Source: Stutzerimonas xanthomarina DSM 18231
GTDB lineage: Bacteria; Pseudomonadota; Gammaproteobacteria; Pseudomonadales; Pseudomonadaceae
Reading direction: 5' to 3'
Assembly: GCF_900129835.1 (NCBI RefSeq)
Contig: NZ_FQXA01000007.1
Coordinates: forward strand, 124,001 to 188,000
DNA: 64,000 nt
A program made the translations under genes and the position numbers. Positions 30,413 to 40,606 of this stretch are shown here, piece by piece. Within the stretch, counting starts at the first letter, position 1; each line of letters starts with the position of its first letter. A model generated the notes under the pieces. That model made no database searches. It saw only the letters and a program-made list of their open reading frames with translations, and was not told the DNA's origin.

Positions 30413-33244
30413 TCAGAGAGAGGTCAGCGCCTGGTTGAGTGCCGCTTCCAGGTGCGCTTTGTAGCGCAGGTACTGAACCGTTTGGGCGCGACCGGTGCCG
30501 TGCAGGCCGGACATGTCGAGATCGGTTATGTAACAGGGATAGCGCTCGGCACCGTGTCGTTGCGCGAGTATGAACTGTGCAACGGCGGCGAACAGCTCGG
30601 TGCCGTATTCCAGGCTCGAAAACTCCTGATGGTTGCAGTACAGGGTCACCCGTGAGCGGCCTCGTTCGCTGTGTTCGACGATGGCCTGTACGTCATAGAA
30701 AGAGGCGCCGACATTTTCCCGTGGCGAAGGTCTGCGCTCGATCTCCGGTGCCTGGCGGCCTGCCGGTACCATGAGTCGGTAGAACAGGATGTCCATCGCT
30801 GCCAGCCGGCTTTCCTCGAACGGCAGCTGCGTGTTGCGGCGGTAACTCACCGATTGTAAAAAGCGCAGCAAAGGTGTCAGCAGGCTCTGCTCGTCGGTAT
30901 AGGGCTGTTGCTGACGCCAGAGCGCATTGAACTCATCGAGGACGGTAATTTCCGCCAGGTCTCCCTGAACGCGGTAGAACACTTGAAGGCAGTGCGCCCT
31001 GGCCTGACCAAGGATTAACGGCAGGTCGGTTCCTTCAAGTGCGTGTCGCTCCACGCGGATGGGCCGCACGCTGCGATGAGCCTCGCCGAGATGTTCCAGC
31101 AATGCGGGTATGTCGCTCAAGGTGGTGTGCCGAACATTGCCGCTCACCAGATCGAGCAAATGGTAGTGCTGGCGGACCTGCAGCAGGTAGCGGTTCTCAC
31201 CGGGCTCGTCGAGCAAGGTCTGGGCATCGGTGAAGATGGTGTCGATACGCCGTGCGAGTGCCATGCCGGCGTTTCGGCTGAAACAGCGTATTTGCAGGTT
31301 GGGTCGCTCGCCACGAGTGGGCAGTTCCTGCAGGAAATCACGCAGGCAGTCCGGCAACGGAGAGGTGCCTTCATAGCGCGTTGCGATCAGCTCGCTCCAG
31401 CTGTTCAGTGTCAGCTGATCGATGCTCAGCACCAGATTGTCTCGCGTAACGGCATGCCGCAGCGATTCGGTGAGCTCGTCGAACGACAGAGGCTGCTGCG
31501 GATTCAGCGGATCAAGCCCGACATTGATCAGTAGCAGGACCTTGACGGGACTGGCCGCGATCAACAGCGCTTCGTCAGCCAGAGCCGCGGGCGGCATTGG
31601 GAATGCCTGGCGGATATCGGTGAGCAATGCGAACAGCTCGGCTTCACTCAGGCCGCTGTCGCCAGGATGCAGGGCGACATGCGTAGCCGTATCGATAATG
31701 CTGTTGCGATGGCACCAGGCCAACAATGGCACCAGCTCTCGGGAACGCTTGAGCGGGGAAAAATTGCTGAGCTGTCGGGTATTCAGGTTGCCTTCGTAAA
31801 GCGCCCAGTACACATCATCTGCGGCATCGTAGCCCTGCATGAGCGTCAGGCTGTGTTCTGCCAGGTCAGGCGCGATGCCCAGGTTGATGGCTTCGACCTT
31901 GCCGGCCTTGCGCTCGATCGCGGCATGCAGGCGCCTGCCAAGCACACCAAAATCCCGTCCGTTGATGCTGCTGATGATCTGCAGGCGTCGCGCGAACTCA
32001 CTGAGGAATCGGTAGCCGTAAGTCAGTTCGTTGACCAGTGCGCGGCGTTCTTCGACGACCCGCCGCACCTTCCACTGGCTGCGTGCGTCGAGTTGGGCAA
32101 ATTGTCGATCATCCCATTGCCACTCGGCCGCCAGTCGCTCGAGCAAACGCCGTTTCCAGCTTTTGCTACGGCCGCTGGGAGGCTGGCTGAGGGGCTTGTT
32201 GACCTTCAGGTAGAGACAGCGACGCAATAACGCGAGGCGCTCCTGGTCGCCTCGCTTGGCGAGGTAATGTTCGATTCGGCGGTAGGCGACGATGTAGGGA
32301 TCAAGTTCGTCCAGATCGAGGCGATTGGCGTACACGGCCTGTTTGAAATCGAGGCTCAGGCAGCGAACCTGCGGATGCTCGCTGGCGTAGACCTCGACCA
32401 GCAACAGCTTGAAAAGTGACTTGTAGGGCGACTCGATGGCCTTGTACAGCTGCCAGAGGCCCGCACCGAGGTATTCACCGGGAGGGATGCTGGCGAGGCT
32501 GCCCAGGTCCAGTACCTCGTCGCTGCGCACGAAACGCTTGTCCAGCAGGGTGCGCACGTAGTCGTGGTAGCGGTGCTCTTCGTAGTCCGGCACCAGCCAC
32601 CAGAGGGGCGTACGCCCGCCCAGCCAGATCGCGGTGCGGTAGAACTCGTCGAGCAGCAGGTAGTGCTGAGTGGTACCGCAATCATCGGAGGTGAGCTTGG
32701 CTTCGCGCGCGCCCTGGGTGAAGCGGACCGGGTCGACCAGAAAGAAGTGGGCCTCGCTGCCTTGAGTCGCCGCCCAACTCTGCAGCAGCTCGCATTTGCG
32801 TTGCAGTTCGCCGAGTTGTTGTGCAGACAGATGCGGATCATGGCAAACCCAGACATCCAGATCGCTTTGATCATCCTGCGCAACAGTGCCAAGGCTGCCC
32901 ATGAGAAACAGGCCGAGAATCGGTTGCGGCGGCTTACCGCGCAGTGGCCTGTAGCTGAACGAACGGCTCAAGCGCTGGGCTTCGGCTAAAGTATCGGCGT
33001 CAGGCTCGAACCCCGCCAGTCCGGCTGGCGTGGTGCTGGAAACGTAACCCGGCAGAATCGGATGGTTTACATGGAATAGCAGCGGCAACAGGCTGAGCAC
33101 GCTCTGTTGGCGGGATGACATGACCAGCCGAGTGCGTTCCAGGCGTGCAGCATTCAACGACAGAAAGCGAGCACGAAGCGCGGCAAGCACCTTGCGGTCG
33201 ATTCCGTCCTCAAGGATGGGCCGGAGTTCCTGATGGCGCGTCAT
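30413..33244 (-). CDS. cyaA: Class I adenylate cyclase
   Basis: Makes cAMP from ATP. A 943-residue cytosolic class I enzyme. The catalytic nucleotidyltransferase motif MGSLGTVAQDDQSDLDVW (residues 115-132) has G116, S117, D128 and D130; the large C-terminal part is the regulatory region (about 550-943). cAMP here should act through the Vfr/Crp regulator. The gene is alone on the minus strand, convergent with rnk. Confidence 0.96.
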   Translation of the reverse strand: MTRHQELRPILEDGIDRKVLAALRARFLSLNAARLERTRLVMSSRQQSVLSLLPLLFHVNHPILPGYVSSTTPAGLAGFEPDADTLAEAQRLSRSFSYRPLRGKPPQPILGLFLMGSLGTVAQDDQSDLDVWVCHDPHLSAQQLGELQRKCELLQSWAATQGSEAHFFLVDPVRFTQGAREAKLTSDDCGTTQHYLLLDEFYRTAIWLGGRTPLWWLVPDYEEHRYHDYVRTLLDKRFVRSDEVLDLGSLASIPPGEYLGAGLWQLYKAIESPYKSLFKLLLVEVYASEHPQVRCLSLDFKQAVYANRLDLDELDPYIVAYRRIEHYLAKRGDQERLALLRRCLYLKVNKPLSQPPSGRSKSWKRRLLERLAAEWQWDDRQFAQLDARSQWKVRRVVEERRALVNELTYGYRFLSEFARRLQIISSINGRDFGVLGRRLHAAIERKAGKVEAINLGIAPDLAEHSLTLMQGYDAADDVYWALYEGNLNTRQLSNFSPLKRSRELVPLLAWCHRNSIIDTATHVALHPGDSGLSEAELFALLTDIRQAFPMPPAALADEALLIAASPVKVLLLINVGLDPLNPQQPLSFDELTESLRHAVTRDNLVLSIDQLTLNSWSELIATRYEGTSPLPDCLRDFLQELPTRGERPNLQIRCFSRNAGMALARRIDTIFTDAQTLLDEPGENRYLLQVRQHYHLLDLVSGNVRHTTLSDIPALLEHLGEAHRSVRPIRVERHALEGTDLPLILGQARAHCLQVFYRVQGDLAEITVLDEFNALWRQQQPYTDEQSLLTPLLRFLQSVSYRRNTQLPFEESRLAAMDILFYRLMVPAGRQAPEIERRPSPRENVGASFYDVQAIVEHSERGRSRVTLYCNHQEFSSLEYGTELFAAVAQFILAQRHGAERYPCYITDLDMSGLHGTGRAQTVQYLRYKAHLEAALNQALTSL

Positions 33245-33414
33245 GGGGTGATTCGTACAGGCAAGCGACGTTGTCCGACATGTTGATCGAGGCGAACGGT
33301 GAAACTAGCATGGCGCAGCGAAAGCCGCAGCTGCGGCAGCGCGCGATAGCCGATGCCGGTTCGCTGCTCAAACCGGCAAATGGCGTACTCGGCTAGGATT
33401 GGGTCGCCCCAGGC

Positions 33415-33660
33415 TCAAGCCGGAACGGGCTCCGAAAGAATGGTCAGCAATACTTGGGCGTGCTCTGCGGCATCGCGCCCAAGGCTCGTCAAGTAACCGC
33501 CGTCAGGCAGGGTTGTCAGGCCTTTGCTATGCAGGCGCTGTGCAGCGGCGATCGCTGTGTTGCCAGCGTCGTGGTGAACCTTCAGGCCTTCAAGTGAGTT
33601 GTCGAGGTTGAACAGGCGAAGAATTTCCAGCTCGGCTACCACTTCTGGGGTGTAGGACAT
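33415..33660 (-). CDS. TIGR02647 family small protein
   Basis: An 81-residue soluble protein of the TIGR02647 family, of unknown role, kept in pseudomonads in this position between cyaA and corA. The text IFNLDNSLEGLKVHH-like (LRLFNLDNSLEGLKVH), then AAAQRLHSKGLTTLPDGGYLTSLGR suggests a small winged helix. It is the second gene of a possible two-gene minus-strand unit; 74 bases separate it from the next gene upstream. Confidence 0.8.
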   Translation of the reverse strand: MSYTPEVVAELEILRLFNLDNSLEGLKVHHDAGNTAIAAAQRLHSKGLTTLPDGGYLTSLGRDAAEHAQVLLTILSEPVPA

Positions 33661-33734
33661 GTCTGCTCCTCGGATGGTGGGCGTTGGCCCTGTTTGCGGA
33701 AGTGTAGATGCTGCGCGCGCACCTGCCTCTAAGA

Positions 33735-34004
33735 CTATTCGGCTAGGTCCGGCAGATTCCGCAGCTGCGTTTCGTACCCTTCGACATCGAAGGGGCGGTC
33801 TTGCTCGAGCATCTGCCGGATCTCTCGCGCCAGCACGAGTGTCATCAGCTTGAGGATCTCGTCGCGCTCATAGCCGACCAGCGTCAGTTTGTTCAGCGTA
33901 GCTTGGGTGGCGGCGGGTTCACCGGCTTCAAGCTGGTTCTCGATTGCCTGAATCAGGGTTTCCTCGGCAAAGGTTTCATCATCTTCGGGCGTGGCATCGT
34001 TCAT
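33735..34004 (-). CDS. Conserved small acidic protein, unknown function
   Basis: An 89-residue acidic protein with mostly helical character (EETLIQAIENQLEAGEPAATQATLNKLTLVGY). I do not recognise a named domain. A gene of this size exists in the same place in other Pseudomonas genomes, between cyaA and corA, so it is real. No signal peptide. It is divergent from corA. Confidence 0.75.
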   Translation of the reverse strand: MNDATPEDDETFAEETLIQAIENQLEAGEPAATQATLNKLTLVGYERDEILKLMTLVLAREIRQMLEQDRPFDVEGYETQLRNLPDLAE

Positions 34005-34147
34005 GTCGCAACTCTCGTCAGGGAAGATCTCGATGGCGTGTCGAGGTGAGTACCGGCAAGCTTACTTCAGTCGGAAAGGCCGGCTGAACGCTTCGCTTGG
34101 GTCGGTTTCTATTCTTACTATGACTTATCGAGAGCGCGACTACAGCA

Positions 34148-35113
34148 ATGATCATTTTTCACTGTCTTGAAAACGGCACGCTGATGCGGCGCGTTGCTGA
34201 AAATCTGCAGACACTCCCCGATAATGTGCTGTGGGTCGATCTGCTGTCGCCTGACTTGCAGGAAGAGCGTTTTATCGAATCGTCCTTGGGGCTGGACATT
34301 CCAACCCGCGAAGAACTTGCCGAAATCGAGGATTCGTCGCGCTTCTACGATGAGGACGGCGCCATCTTCATGACCACGACAGTGGTGATGGGAATCGCTG
34401 ACCGGCGCCCGGAAAATGCCGAAGTGACCTTTGTCCTGACCAAGCGCTGCCTGGTCACCGTTCGCTATTCCGAGCTCAGTGCGTTCCGGCAGTTCGAGGG
34501 GAAGAGTTCTCGGCAGCCGTCGACCTTTTCCTCCAGCGATCAGATTTTTCTCGCCCTGGCCGACGCTGTGGTCGATCGCATCGCCGATGTGCTGGAAAGC
34601 GTTCAGGTCCAGCTTCAGACCTTGTCGAGGTGCATCTTCGACGAACGAAAGGAACAGCGCACCGATCTGCAGCAGATCATCCAGCAGCTTGGGCAGCACC
34701 GCTCGCTCCTGTCGCAGCTGGGCGAAAGCCTGTTCAGCTCTAGCCGACTGATCGCGTTTTACCGCCTGCATGCCAACGAGCCCAAGCTAGGCGTGGCCAA
34801 GGGATTATTGAAGGCGCTGGAGCGGGACGTGCGGTCGCTGGGTGAGCATCAGGCACGGCTGCTGGGCGATATCGCCTTCCTGCTTGACGCGACGCTGGGG
34901 CTGATCAATATCGAGCAGAACGCCATCATCAAGGTGTTTTCCATTGCTGCGGTGCTGTTCCTGCCACCAACGCTGGTGGGGACGGTATACGGCATGAACT
35001 TCGAACGCATGCCCGAGCTGAATTGGTCGTTTGGCTATCCCATGGCACTTGGGATGATGATCGTGTCAGCGATCATTCCCTATGCCTGGTTCAAATTCCG
35101 TGACTGGCTCTGA
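34148..35113 (+). CDS. corA: CorA magnesium/cobalt channel
   Basis: A 321-residue pentameric inner-membrane channel for Mg and Co. The soluble N-terminal domain covers residues 1-255, with a long helix, then two transmembrane segments; the pore loop YGMNF is at 281-285. The second membrane segment PMALGMMIVSAIIPYAWFKFRDWL ends the protein. The stop codon is directly followed by the complementary stop of the next minus-strand gene, with no spacer. Confidence 0.95.
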   Translation: MIIFHCLENGTLMRRVAENLQTLPDNVLWVDLLSPDLQEERFIESSLGLDIPTREELAEIEDSSRFYDEDGAIFMTTTVVMGIADRRPENAEVTFVLTKRCLVTVRYSELSAFRQFEGKSSRQPSTFSSSDQIFLALADAVVDRIADVLESVQVQLQTLSRCIFDERKEQRTDLQQIIQQLGQHRSLLSQLGESLFSSSRLIAFYRLHANEPKLGVAKGLLKALERDVRSLGEHQARLLGDIAFLLDATLGLINIEQNAIIKVFSIAAVLFLPPTLVGTVYGMNFERMPELNWSFGYPMALGMMIVSAIIPYAWFKFRDWL

Positions 35114-35641
35114 TCACCCGAAGAAGTACAGGACGACGCAAAACACGCCGAGCAACGCCCAGACACTGCCGAAGATGATCGGCGTGCGCAGAGAGAACAT
35201 CAGGGTGCGCTTGTAGCGCTCGCCGCCTGCCGGGGTGTTGCCTTCTCCAAAGAGTGCTGAGTCGTTATTGGGTAACAGGCCGACACTGCCTTCAACCTGG
35301 AGCAGTTCACTTTGCTTGTGATGCCAGCGCTCTATCACGTTGTAGCTCGCCCGGATGCCCGGTATCGCATGCAGCGAAGTGATGAGCCCGAGGAGCGCCA
35401 GCACGGAGGGTACGACCAACCGAAATAAACTCCCCCAATCAGGGTTGGTGTTGGCCATCGATGACGCGAAGGCGATGATTAGAAACGACTGTGAAGACAG
35501 ATAGCCGCTGGTGCGGCTGGCCAGTAGAGTGGACTCGAAATGGATTTCCGAACGGTAAAATTGCAGCCGCTCCTTGGGCGAGTCGAAGACCTCAGCGGCC
35601 TGCGTGTCCTGGTTCAGCAGCAGCCTGCGCAGATCGGTCAT
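35114..35641 (-). CDS. Small membrane protein, unknown function
   Basis: A 175-residue protein with predicted transmembrane segments around 48-64 (SGYLSSQSFLIIAFAS), 73-93 (LFRLVVPSVLALLGLITSL) and 152-173 near the end (IFGSVWALLGVFCVVLYFFG). The ATG at 35641 is chosen because codons before it overlap the nnrS 3' end without a ribosome site. It resembles small bacterial membrane proteins of the RipA type only in layout, so I give no function. Its end abuts corA and its beginning follows nnrS. Confidence 0.65.
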   Translation of the reverse strand: MTDLRRLLLNQDTQAAEVFDSPKERLQFYRSEIHFESTLLASRTSGYLSSQSFLIIAFASSMANTNPDWGSLFRLVVPSVLALLGLITSLHAIPGIRASYNVIERWHHKQSELLQVEGSVGLLPNNDSALFGEGNTPAGGERYKRTLMFSLRTPIIFGSVWALLGVFCVVLYFFG

Positions 35642-35721
35642 GGGTGTCTCGAATAATATGGAACGATAGGAAAGTGGCGCTTTACTAAAGTCCCGATTAC
35701 GCCGTAAGAGTTCCAGGCGTT

Positions 35722-36861
35722 CTAGACAGCGGATGGTGATCTTGGGCGCGGCGGCATCCGGGTCCGCCAGAGTGATACCACCAGCGCGATGAATGCGGAT
35801 GACCAACAGGCGGCAGCGATCAATAGCCAGAGCCCGGATTCAATGCCCAGCAAGGGCGGTAAGACGCGCGCCAACGTCGCAGCGCTGATCAGCAAGGCGA
35901 AGGGATGAATCCACGGCTGCGCATTGGCATCGCGGAAGCGGTACAGCAGACGCGTGCGCACCATCACGCCAAACGTCAGGCTGCCCAGCGCACCGATGGT
36001 TAATACGTGCAGGGTGGCGCTGACCGGCAGCCAAGGGCCGCTCATGGCGACGCCAAGCAGCACCAGGCCCAGTGAAAGCCAGCTGTAGCCAACCAGCAGC
36101 ACCAGCAAATCGGGGCGGCTGCGGTAGTGCCAGGGTTGCCAGCGCAGCAGGCGAATTGCGCCGAGCACTCCGGCTGCAACCAGCACGGCGCCGGCCACGT
36201 GTCCGAGTAACGTCCAGGGCAGCAGGCTCAATCCAAACGCAATGCCCAGCAGGATCAGCACGCCACCTTCAAGCTGCGGCTGCACCCGTGCATCGAGACG
36301 GCGACCTTCGCTTTGAGCATGTCCGGCCAACGCCGGGGCGATGATGCGTCCGCCCATGAAGAACATCAGTGCGGCGAAAAGCATCAGCGCCGGCTCCCGC
36401 AGCCGCAGTGAGGAGCCAGCGCCGGCGTTGGCCAGGAGACTGGTTACGCCAAGACCGATTACCACAGGCGCCACCGTCTGATTGCGCCATTTCTTGGCCG
36501 CTCCGAGAAAGCGCGGTACCACCTTCCATAGCAGCCCGGCGACGAATAGCAGATCGGCGCCAACGGCATACCAGGCGCCCGGTGCAAGAAGGAAGCCGGC
36601 ACGTGCGGCCAGCCAGCAGCCAAGTAGCGCCAGGGTGATCCGCTGAGGTTGGGGCCCAAGCAGGTAGCCGGCGACAACTGCAAGCGCGTATCCGAACAGC
36701 ATCTCGTGAGCGTGGCCGGCCGGCGTTGCCAGCCCAGGCAGAGCCGGTGCAAGGCCAAGCATGGTTAGCACGGACCACGGCAGGATAAGTGCCGCGTAGA
36801 GCGCAGCAGCGGGGAAGAACCAGGCGTTGGCGAAAGGGAGGCGCGGTTTACGTGGGGCCAT
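35722..36861 (-). CDS. nnrS: NnrS family haem-copper membrane protein
   Basis: A 379-residue membrane protein with about twelve hydrophobic segments. NnrS proteins are made with nitric oxide reductases in denitrifiers and guard against nitrosative stress. The family motif PAGHAHEMLFGY with H50 and H52 is visible, as are HVLTIGALGSLTFGVMVR text in the second half. A GGAG precedes the ATG at 36861. It is away from any nar, nir or nor genes here, after argH. Confidence 0.9.
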   Translation of the reverse strand: MAPRKPRLPFANAWFFPAAALYAALILPWSVLTMLGLAPALPGLATPAGHAHEMLFGYALAVVAGYLLGPQPQRITLALLGCWLAARAGFLLAPGAWYAVGADLLFVAGLLWKVVPRFLGAAKKWRNQTVAPVVIGLGVTSLLANAGAGSSLRLREPALMLFAALMFFMGGRIIAPALAGHAQSEGRRLDARVQPQLEGGVLILLGIAFGLSLLPWTLLGHVAGAVLVAAGVLGAIRLLRWQPWHYRSRPDLLVLLVGYSWLSLGLVLLGVAMSGPWLPVSATLHVLTIGALGSLTFGVMVRTRLLYRFRDANAQPWIHPFALLISAATLARVLPPLLGIESGLWLLIAAACWSSAFIALVVSLWRTRMPPRPRSPSAV

Positions 36862-36874
36862 CTGCAACTCCGAT

Positions 36875-36902
36875 GTAACGGGGCGCGCGGACGCCCCGTT
36901 AC
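36875..36902. terminator. Perfect 11-bp hairpin after argH
   Basis: GTAACGGGGCG (36875-36885) pairs perfectly with CGCCCCGTTAC (36892-36902), loop CGCGGA. It lies between the argH stop and the nnrS start on the same strand. There is no T-tract, so it may slow or insulate rather than fully stop transcription. Confidence 0.6.
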
Positions 36903-36914
36903 CGGATGGAAACA

Positions 36915-38309
36915 TCAGCGGCTGGCGAGGAGTTCGCGGCCGCGCTGAACCGCTGCGCGAACCTGCGCGGGTGCCGTACCGCCGATGTGATCACGGGCGT
37001 TCACCGAGCCTTCCAGGGTCAGCACGGCGAACACGTCATCGGTGATCTGGTCGCTGAACTGGCGCAGTTCGTCGAGGCTCATTTCGGCTAGATCCTTGCC
37101 GCTGTTGACGCCGTACTTCACCGCGTGACCGACGATCTCGTGGCAGTCGCGGAAGGGCAGGCCCTTGCGTACCAGATAGTCGGCCAGATCAGTGGCGGTG
37201 GAGAAGCCGCGCAACGCCGCCTCGCGCATGATTTCGCGCTTGGGCTTGATCGCCGGGACCATGTCGGCGAAGGCGCGCAGGCTGTCGCGCAGGGTGTCGG
37301 CAGCGTCGAACAGCGGTTCCTTGTCTTCCTGATTGTCCTTGTTATAGGCCAGCGGCTGGCCTTTCATCAGCACCAGCAGGCCGGTCAGCGCGCCGAACAC
37401 GCGGCCAGTCTTGCCGCGCACCAGCTCGGGTACGTCCGGGTTCTTCTTCTGCGGCATGATCGAGCTTCCGGTGCAAAAGCGGTCGGGCAGGTCGATGAAC
37501 TGGAACTGAGCGCTGGTCCAGAGCACCAGCTCTTCGGAGAAACGCGACAGGTGCATCATCGCCACCGAGGCGGCGGCACAGAATTCGATGGCGAAATCGC
37601 GATCAGATACGCCATCCAGCGAGTTGCCGGAGATCGCTTCGAAACCCAGCAGTTCGCAGGTGATCTCCCGCTGGATCGGATAGGTGGTGCCGGCCAGCGC
37701 GGCCGACCCCAGCGGCATGCGGTTGGTGCGTTTGCGGCAATCGACCAGACGTTCGTAGTCGCGGCTGAGCATCTCGAACCAGGCCAGCAGATGGTGGCCG
37801 AAGGTCACCGGCTGCGCGGTCTGCAGGTGGGTGAAACCGGGCATGATGGTGTCGGCTTCGGCTTCGGCGACACCCAGCAGACCCTGCTGCAGGCGGGTGA
37901 TTTCGCCAAGTATCAGGTCGATCTCATCGCGCAGCCACAGGCGGATGTCGGTCGCAACCTGGTCGTTGCGGCTGCGTCCGGTGTGCAGCTTCTTGCCAGT
38001 TACGCCGATGCGGTCGGTCAACCGTGCTTCGATATTCATGTGCACGTCTTCCAGATCGACGCGCCAGTCGAACGTGCCGGCCTCGATTTCGCCCTGAATG
38101 TCTTTCAAATTGGCGATGATCTGGTCACGCTCATCGGCGCTCAGCACGCCGGCCTTTTCCAGCATGGTGGCGTGGGCGATCGAACCCATGATGTCATGGC
38201 GGTAGAGGCGCTTGTCGAACTCGACGGAGGCGGTGAATCGGGCGACGAAGGCGTCGACGGGCTCGCTGAAGCGGCCGCCCCAGGACTGGTTGGTCTTGTC
38301 GGTGCTCAT
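36915..38309 (-). CDS. argH: Argininosuccinate lyase
   Basis: The last step of arginine synthesis: argininosuccinate to arginine and fumarate. A 464-residue member of the fumarase/aspartase superfamily; the signature loop [12 protein letters not shown] lies near residues 278-290, with [13 protein letters not shown] and [15 protein letters not shown] text ([11 protein letters not shown]) also present. Length is usual. It is followed by nnrS and preceded by the chemoreceptor gene on the same strand. Confidence 0.97.
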   Translation of the reverse strand: MSTDKTNQSWGGRFSEPVDAFVARFTASVEFDKRLYRHDIMGSIAHATMLEKAGVLSADERDQIIANLKDIQGEIEAGTFDWRVDLEDVHMNIEARLTDRIGVTGKKLHTGRSRNDQVATDIRLWLRDEIDLILGEITRLQQGLLGVAEAEADTIMPGFTHLQTAQPVTFGHHLLAWFEMLSRDYERLVDCRKRTNRMPLGSAALAGTTYPIQREITCELLGFEAISGNSLDGVSDRDFAIEFCAAASVAMMHLSRFSEELVLWTSAQFQFIDLPDRFCTGSSIMPQKKNPDVPELVRGKTGRVFGALTGLLVLMKGQPLAYNKDNQEDKEPLFDAADTLRDSLRAFADMVPAIKPKREIMREAALRGFSTATDLADYLVRKGLPFRDCHEIVGHAVKYGVNSGKDLAEMSLDELRQFSDQITDDVFAVLTLEGSVNARDHIGGTAPAQVRAAVQRGRELLASR

Positions 38310-38407
38310 GAATGCGCTCGCAGAAATCGGATGGCAAATTGGAGGCCCCGAATAATAGCAGGGTTACGCGCGGCTTCCGCGCTGGCGCTATCCAGTGAGC
38401 GGCGTTA

Positions 38408-40339
38408 TCAGGCTTTGAACTGCCCGAGGCTGGCTTCGAGCCTTTGCGCGAGCACGCCCAGTTCCTTGCCACTGGCCGCGGTTGCAGTCACCGCTTCGGC
38501 GGATCGTTCAGCTTCGGTGAGAATGACTTCGACCCGCTCGCGTACCGTCGTTGCCGTGCTGGCTTGTTGTTCTGCGCCTTTGGTGGCCTCGCGAACGACC
38601 TGATGCACTTGCTCGACGGCAGTCTGCAAAGCGCGCTGCAGATCGCGACTGCTGCCCAGGGAGGCCAGGCCGCTGTCGGCTTGTTTACCGGCCGCGTTGA
38701 TTGCCGAGACGGCGTCGCGAGCACCCCGTTGCAGGCTTTCGATATGCACCTGGATATCGCCGGTAGATTGCTGGGTCTTGCTGGCGAGTGCTCGCACTTC
38801 ATCGGCCACCACGGCGAATCCACGACCACTTTCACCGGCGCGGGCGGCTTCGATGGCTGCATTCAATGCCAGCAGATTCGTTTGCTCGGCGATACCTCGG
38901 ATCACGGTCAGGACTACTTCGATCTGTTCGCTTTGCGTGGCAAGTTTCTCGATGACCGAGGCGCTTGTCTGTACGCCACTGCCAAGTGCCTCGATCGTCC
39001 GGCCGACCTGTTCGGAAATCGCCTCGTTATCCACCGCGGCCTTGCGAATCGAAGCGACCTGATCGAGAGCAGTCTGCATGGCCCGGCTTTCATCCTGCGC
39101 GCGTTGGGTCATGTCGGCCAACGCCTGCAAGCTGCCGGCGACTTCGTCGCGTTGACGTTCGGCAGCGGCTGCGGCAGCGCGACTGCGGTTGCCCAAGGTG
39201 TCGATTTCCGCCCCTGTCTGTACGGCGATGGCGCGTGCTTCCTGGACGATCGGCTGGAGCTTGGCCAGGAACAGATTGACCGCGTCCGCCATCTCGCCCA
39301 CCTCGTCTGCGCTGTGGATCTTGACGCGCTGAGCGAGGTCGCCGTGGCCGGCCGAGAGACCGCGCAGCGCGCCGTTGAGCAGGCTCAGTCGGCGTAGTAC
39401 CTGGCGCCCAAGCACCAAGGTAACGGCGAATAGGAGCAGTATCCCGGTGATGGCGAGGCCGGAGCTGATTTTCCAAAGCAGTGCCGAAGCCGAGCGCTCC
39501 ACTGCCTTCTGGCTATTGGACTCGATGCTTTGGGCCACCTCCGTAGCAGCGGCCAGGCCTGACGCCATGATCTTCGCGCTGTCGCTGGCAGTGGTCGCGA
39601 GGCCGGCCTCTACCAGCTTAGCGCCGCTGGTGACCAGCGTCTGGAAGCGGCTGTCGAAGGCGGCCAGTTCGGTGCTTACCGCTGAGGTGGAGAAACCGAG
39701 GACAACCTGGCCGATGTCCGCGCCCTTGGGGTTGATCGAGGTCTTGGCGAGATACAGCGTGGGATCGTTCTCGCCTGCTGACAGCACCTTGTCGAATGAG
39801 GTGCGCCCGGTGCCCTTGTCCAGCAACGTCTTGACGCGCGGATCCTGGCGGTTCAAATGGCGGGTGAGTTGGTTGCCATCGGCATCGAAATAGACGACGA
39901 ACACGACTGCCGGGTTGCGGTGAGCCATTCTGACGAACTCGGTCAGCGCCGGTACGTCGTTGTCCCAGATCGCCGCTGGCGCAACGCCGGCGAGCAGCGT
40001 GGCGAGGTCGTCTCCGGATTGTTTGAGGTGACGCTCGAGCACGTCTTTCAGCTGTTTCTGCTCTTCGGTCAATTGCTGCGTCAATCCTCGGGATAGATCA
40101 CCGGTCATGCGTTCGGCCAGGCTGGAAAGCCCGCGACTGACCTCGGTATCTGCGGTGCGCAGCGCCAGCAGCAGGCGTGCCGAATCTGCGCCCAGACTTT
40201 GCTCGATATCCTGCTCGAGCCCATCGATCGTGCCGCGGGTCAATGCGAGAGCAACCAGCATTTGCACCACAACGGCGGCGCATAGCGTCAGGAATACCGG
40301 GCGTAGCAAGCGGCTACGCAGAGAGGAAAATAGCAGCAT
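38408..40339 (-). CDS. Methyl-accepting chemotaxis-type receptor
   Basis: A 643-residue transmembrane receptor. TM1 is at about 12-34, a periplasmic sensor region of about 250 residues follows, TM2 is near 290-312 ([23 protein letters not shown]), then a HAMP domain and a cytoplasmic signalling rod. The hairpin tip [21 protein letters not shown] and [17 protein letters not shown] is fully conserved, so it can join CheA/CheW arrays. There is no CheR-binding pentapeptide at the end. It lies between argH and algZ; in P. aeruginosa these two are neighbours, so this gene is extra in this place. The ligand is unknown. Confidence 0.9.
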   Translation of the reverse strand: MLLFSSLRSRLLRPVFLTLCAAVVVQMLVALALTRGTIDGLEQDIEQSLGADSARLLLALRTADTEVSRGLSSLAERMTGDLSRGLTQQLTEEQKQLKDVLERHLKQSGDDLATLLAGVAPAAIWDNDVPALTEFVRMAHRNPAVVFVVYFDADGNQLTRHLNRQDPRVKTLLDKGTGRTSFDKVLSAGENDPTLYLAKTSINPKGADIGQVVLGFSTSAVSTELAAFDSRFQTLVTSGAKLVEAGLATTASDSAKIMASGLAAATEVAQSIESNSQKAVERSASALLWKISSGLAITGILLLFAVTLVLGRQVLRRLSLLNGALRGLSAGHGDLAQRVKIHSADEVGEMADAVNLFLAKLQPIVQEARAIAVQTGAEIDTLGNRSRAAAAAAERQRDEVAGSLQALADMTQRAQDESRAMQTALDQVASIRKAAVDNEAISEQVGRTIEALGSGVQTSASVIEKLATQSEQIEVVLTVIRGIAEQTNLLALNAAIEAARAGESGRGFAVVADEVRALASKTQQSTGDIQVHIESLQRGARDAVSAINAAGKQADSGLASLGSSRDLQRALQTAVEQVHQVVREATKGAEQQASTATTVRERVEVILTEAERSAEAVTATAASGKELGVLAQRLEASLGQFKA

Positions 40340-40487
40340 GGGTCAATACTCCTGAGCAGCGGTAGCGATTAGCGGCGAGAGTTGTGATGCAGGCATTGAG
40401 CCATCATGCGCTATTACGAGTCGCCCATAGACCTCTTTTATCGGCGAAAACGGCCATATGCTTGATTGTCGAAACGTAAAACTGGCG

Positions 40488-40497
40488 ACCGTTCGTC
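40488..40497 (+). promoter_or_regulatory. AlgR-type binding box upstream of algZ-algR
   Basis: ACCGTTCGTC matches the AlgR box known from algD and other AlgR targets. It lies 110 bases before the algZ start, on the same strand. Confidence 0.6.
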
Positions 40498-40606
40498 AGC
40501 CTCGGATCGCGCCGGGCCGATAGACTTGCCTTTGCTGCGCGACGGCAGATGCCCGCCTTGCCGGGCTCGCCTTGCTTTGCACCCTCTCGGCGCGGAAACT
40601 CGATTC

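Noticed and set aside
37125..38603. A 492-residue open frame on the plus strand
   Set aside because: Antisense to argH, with no recognisable domain.
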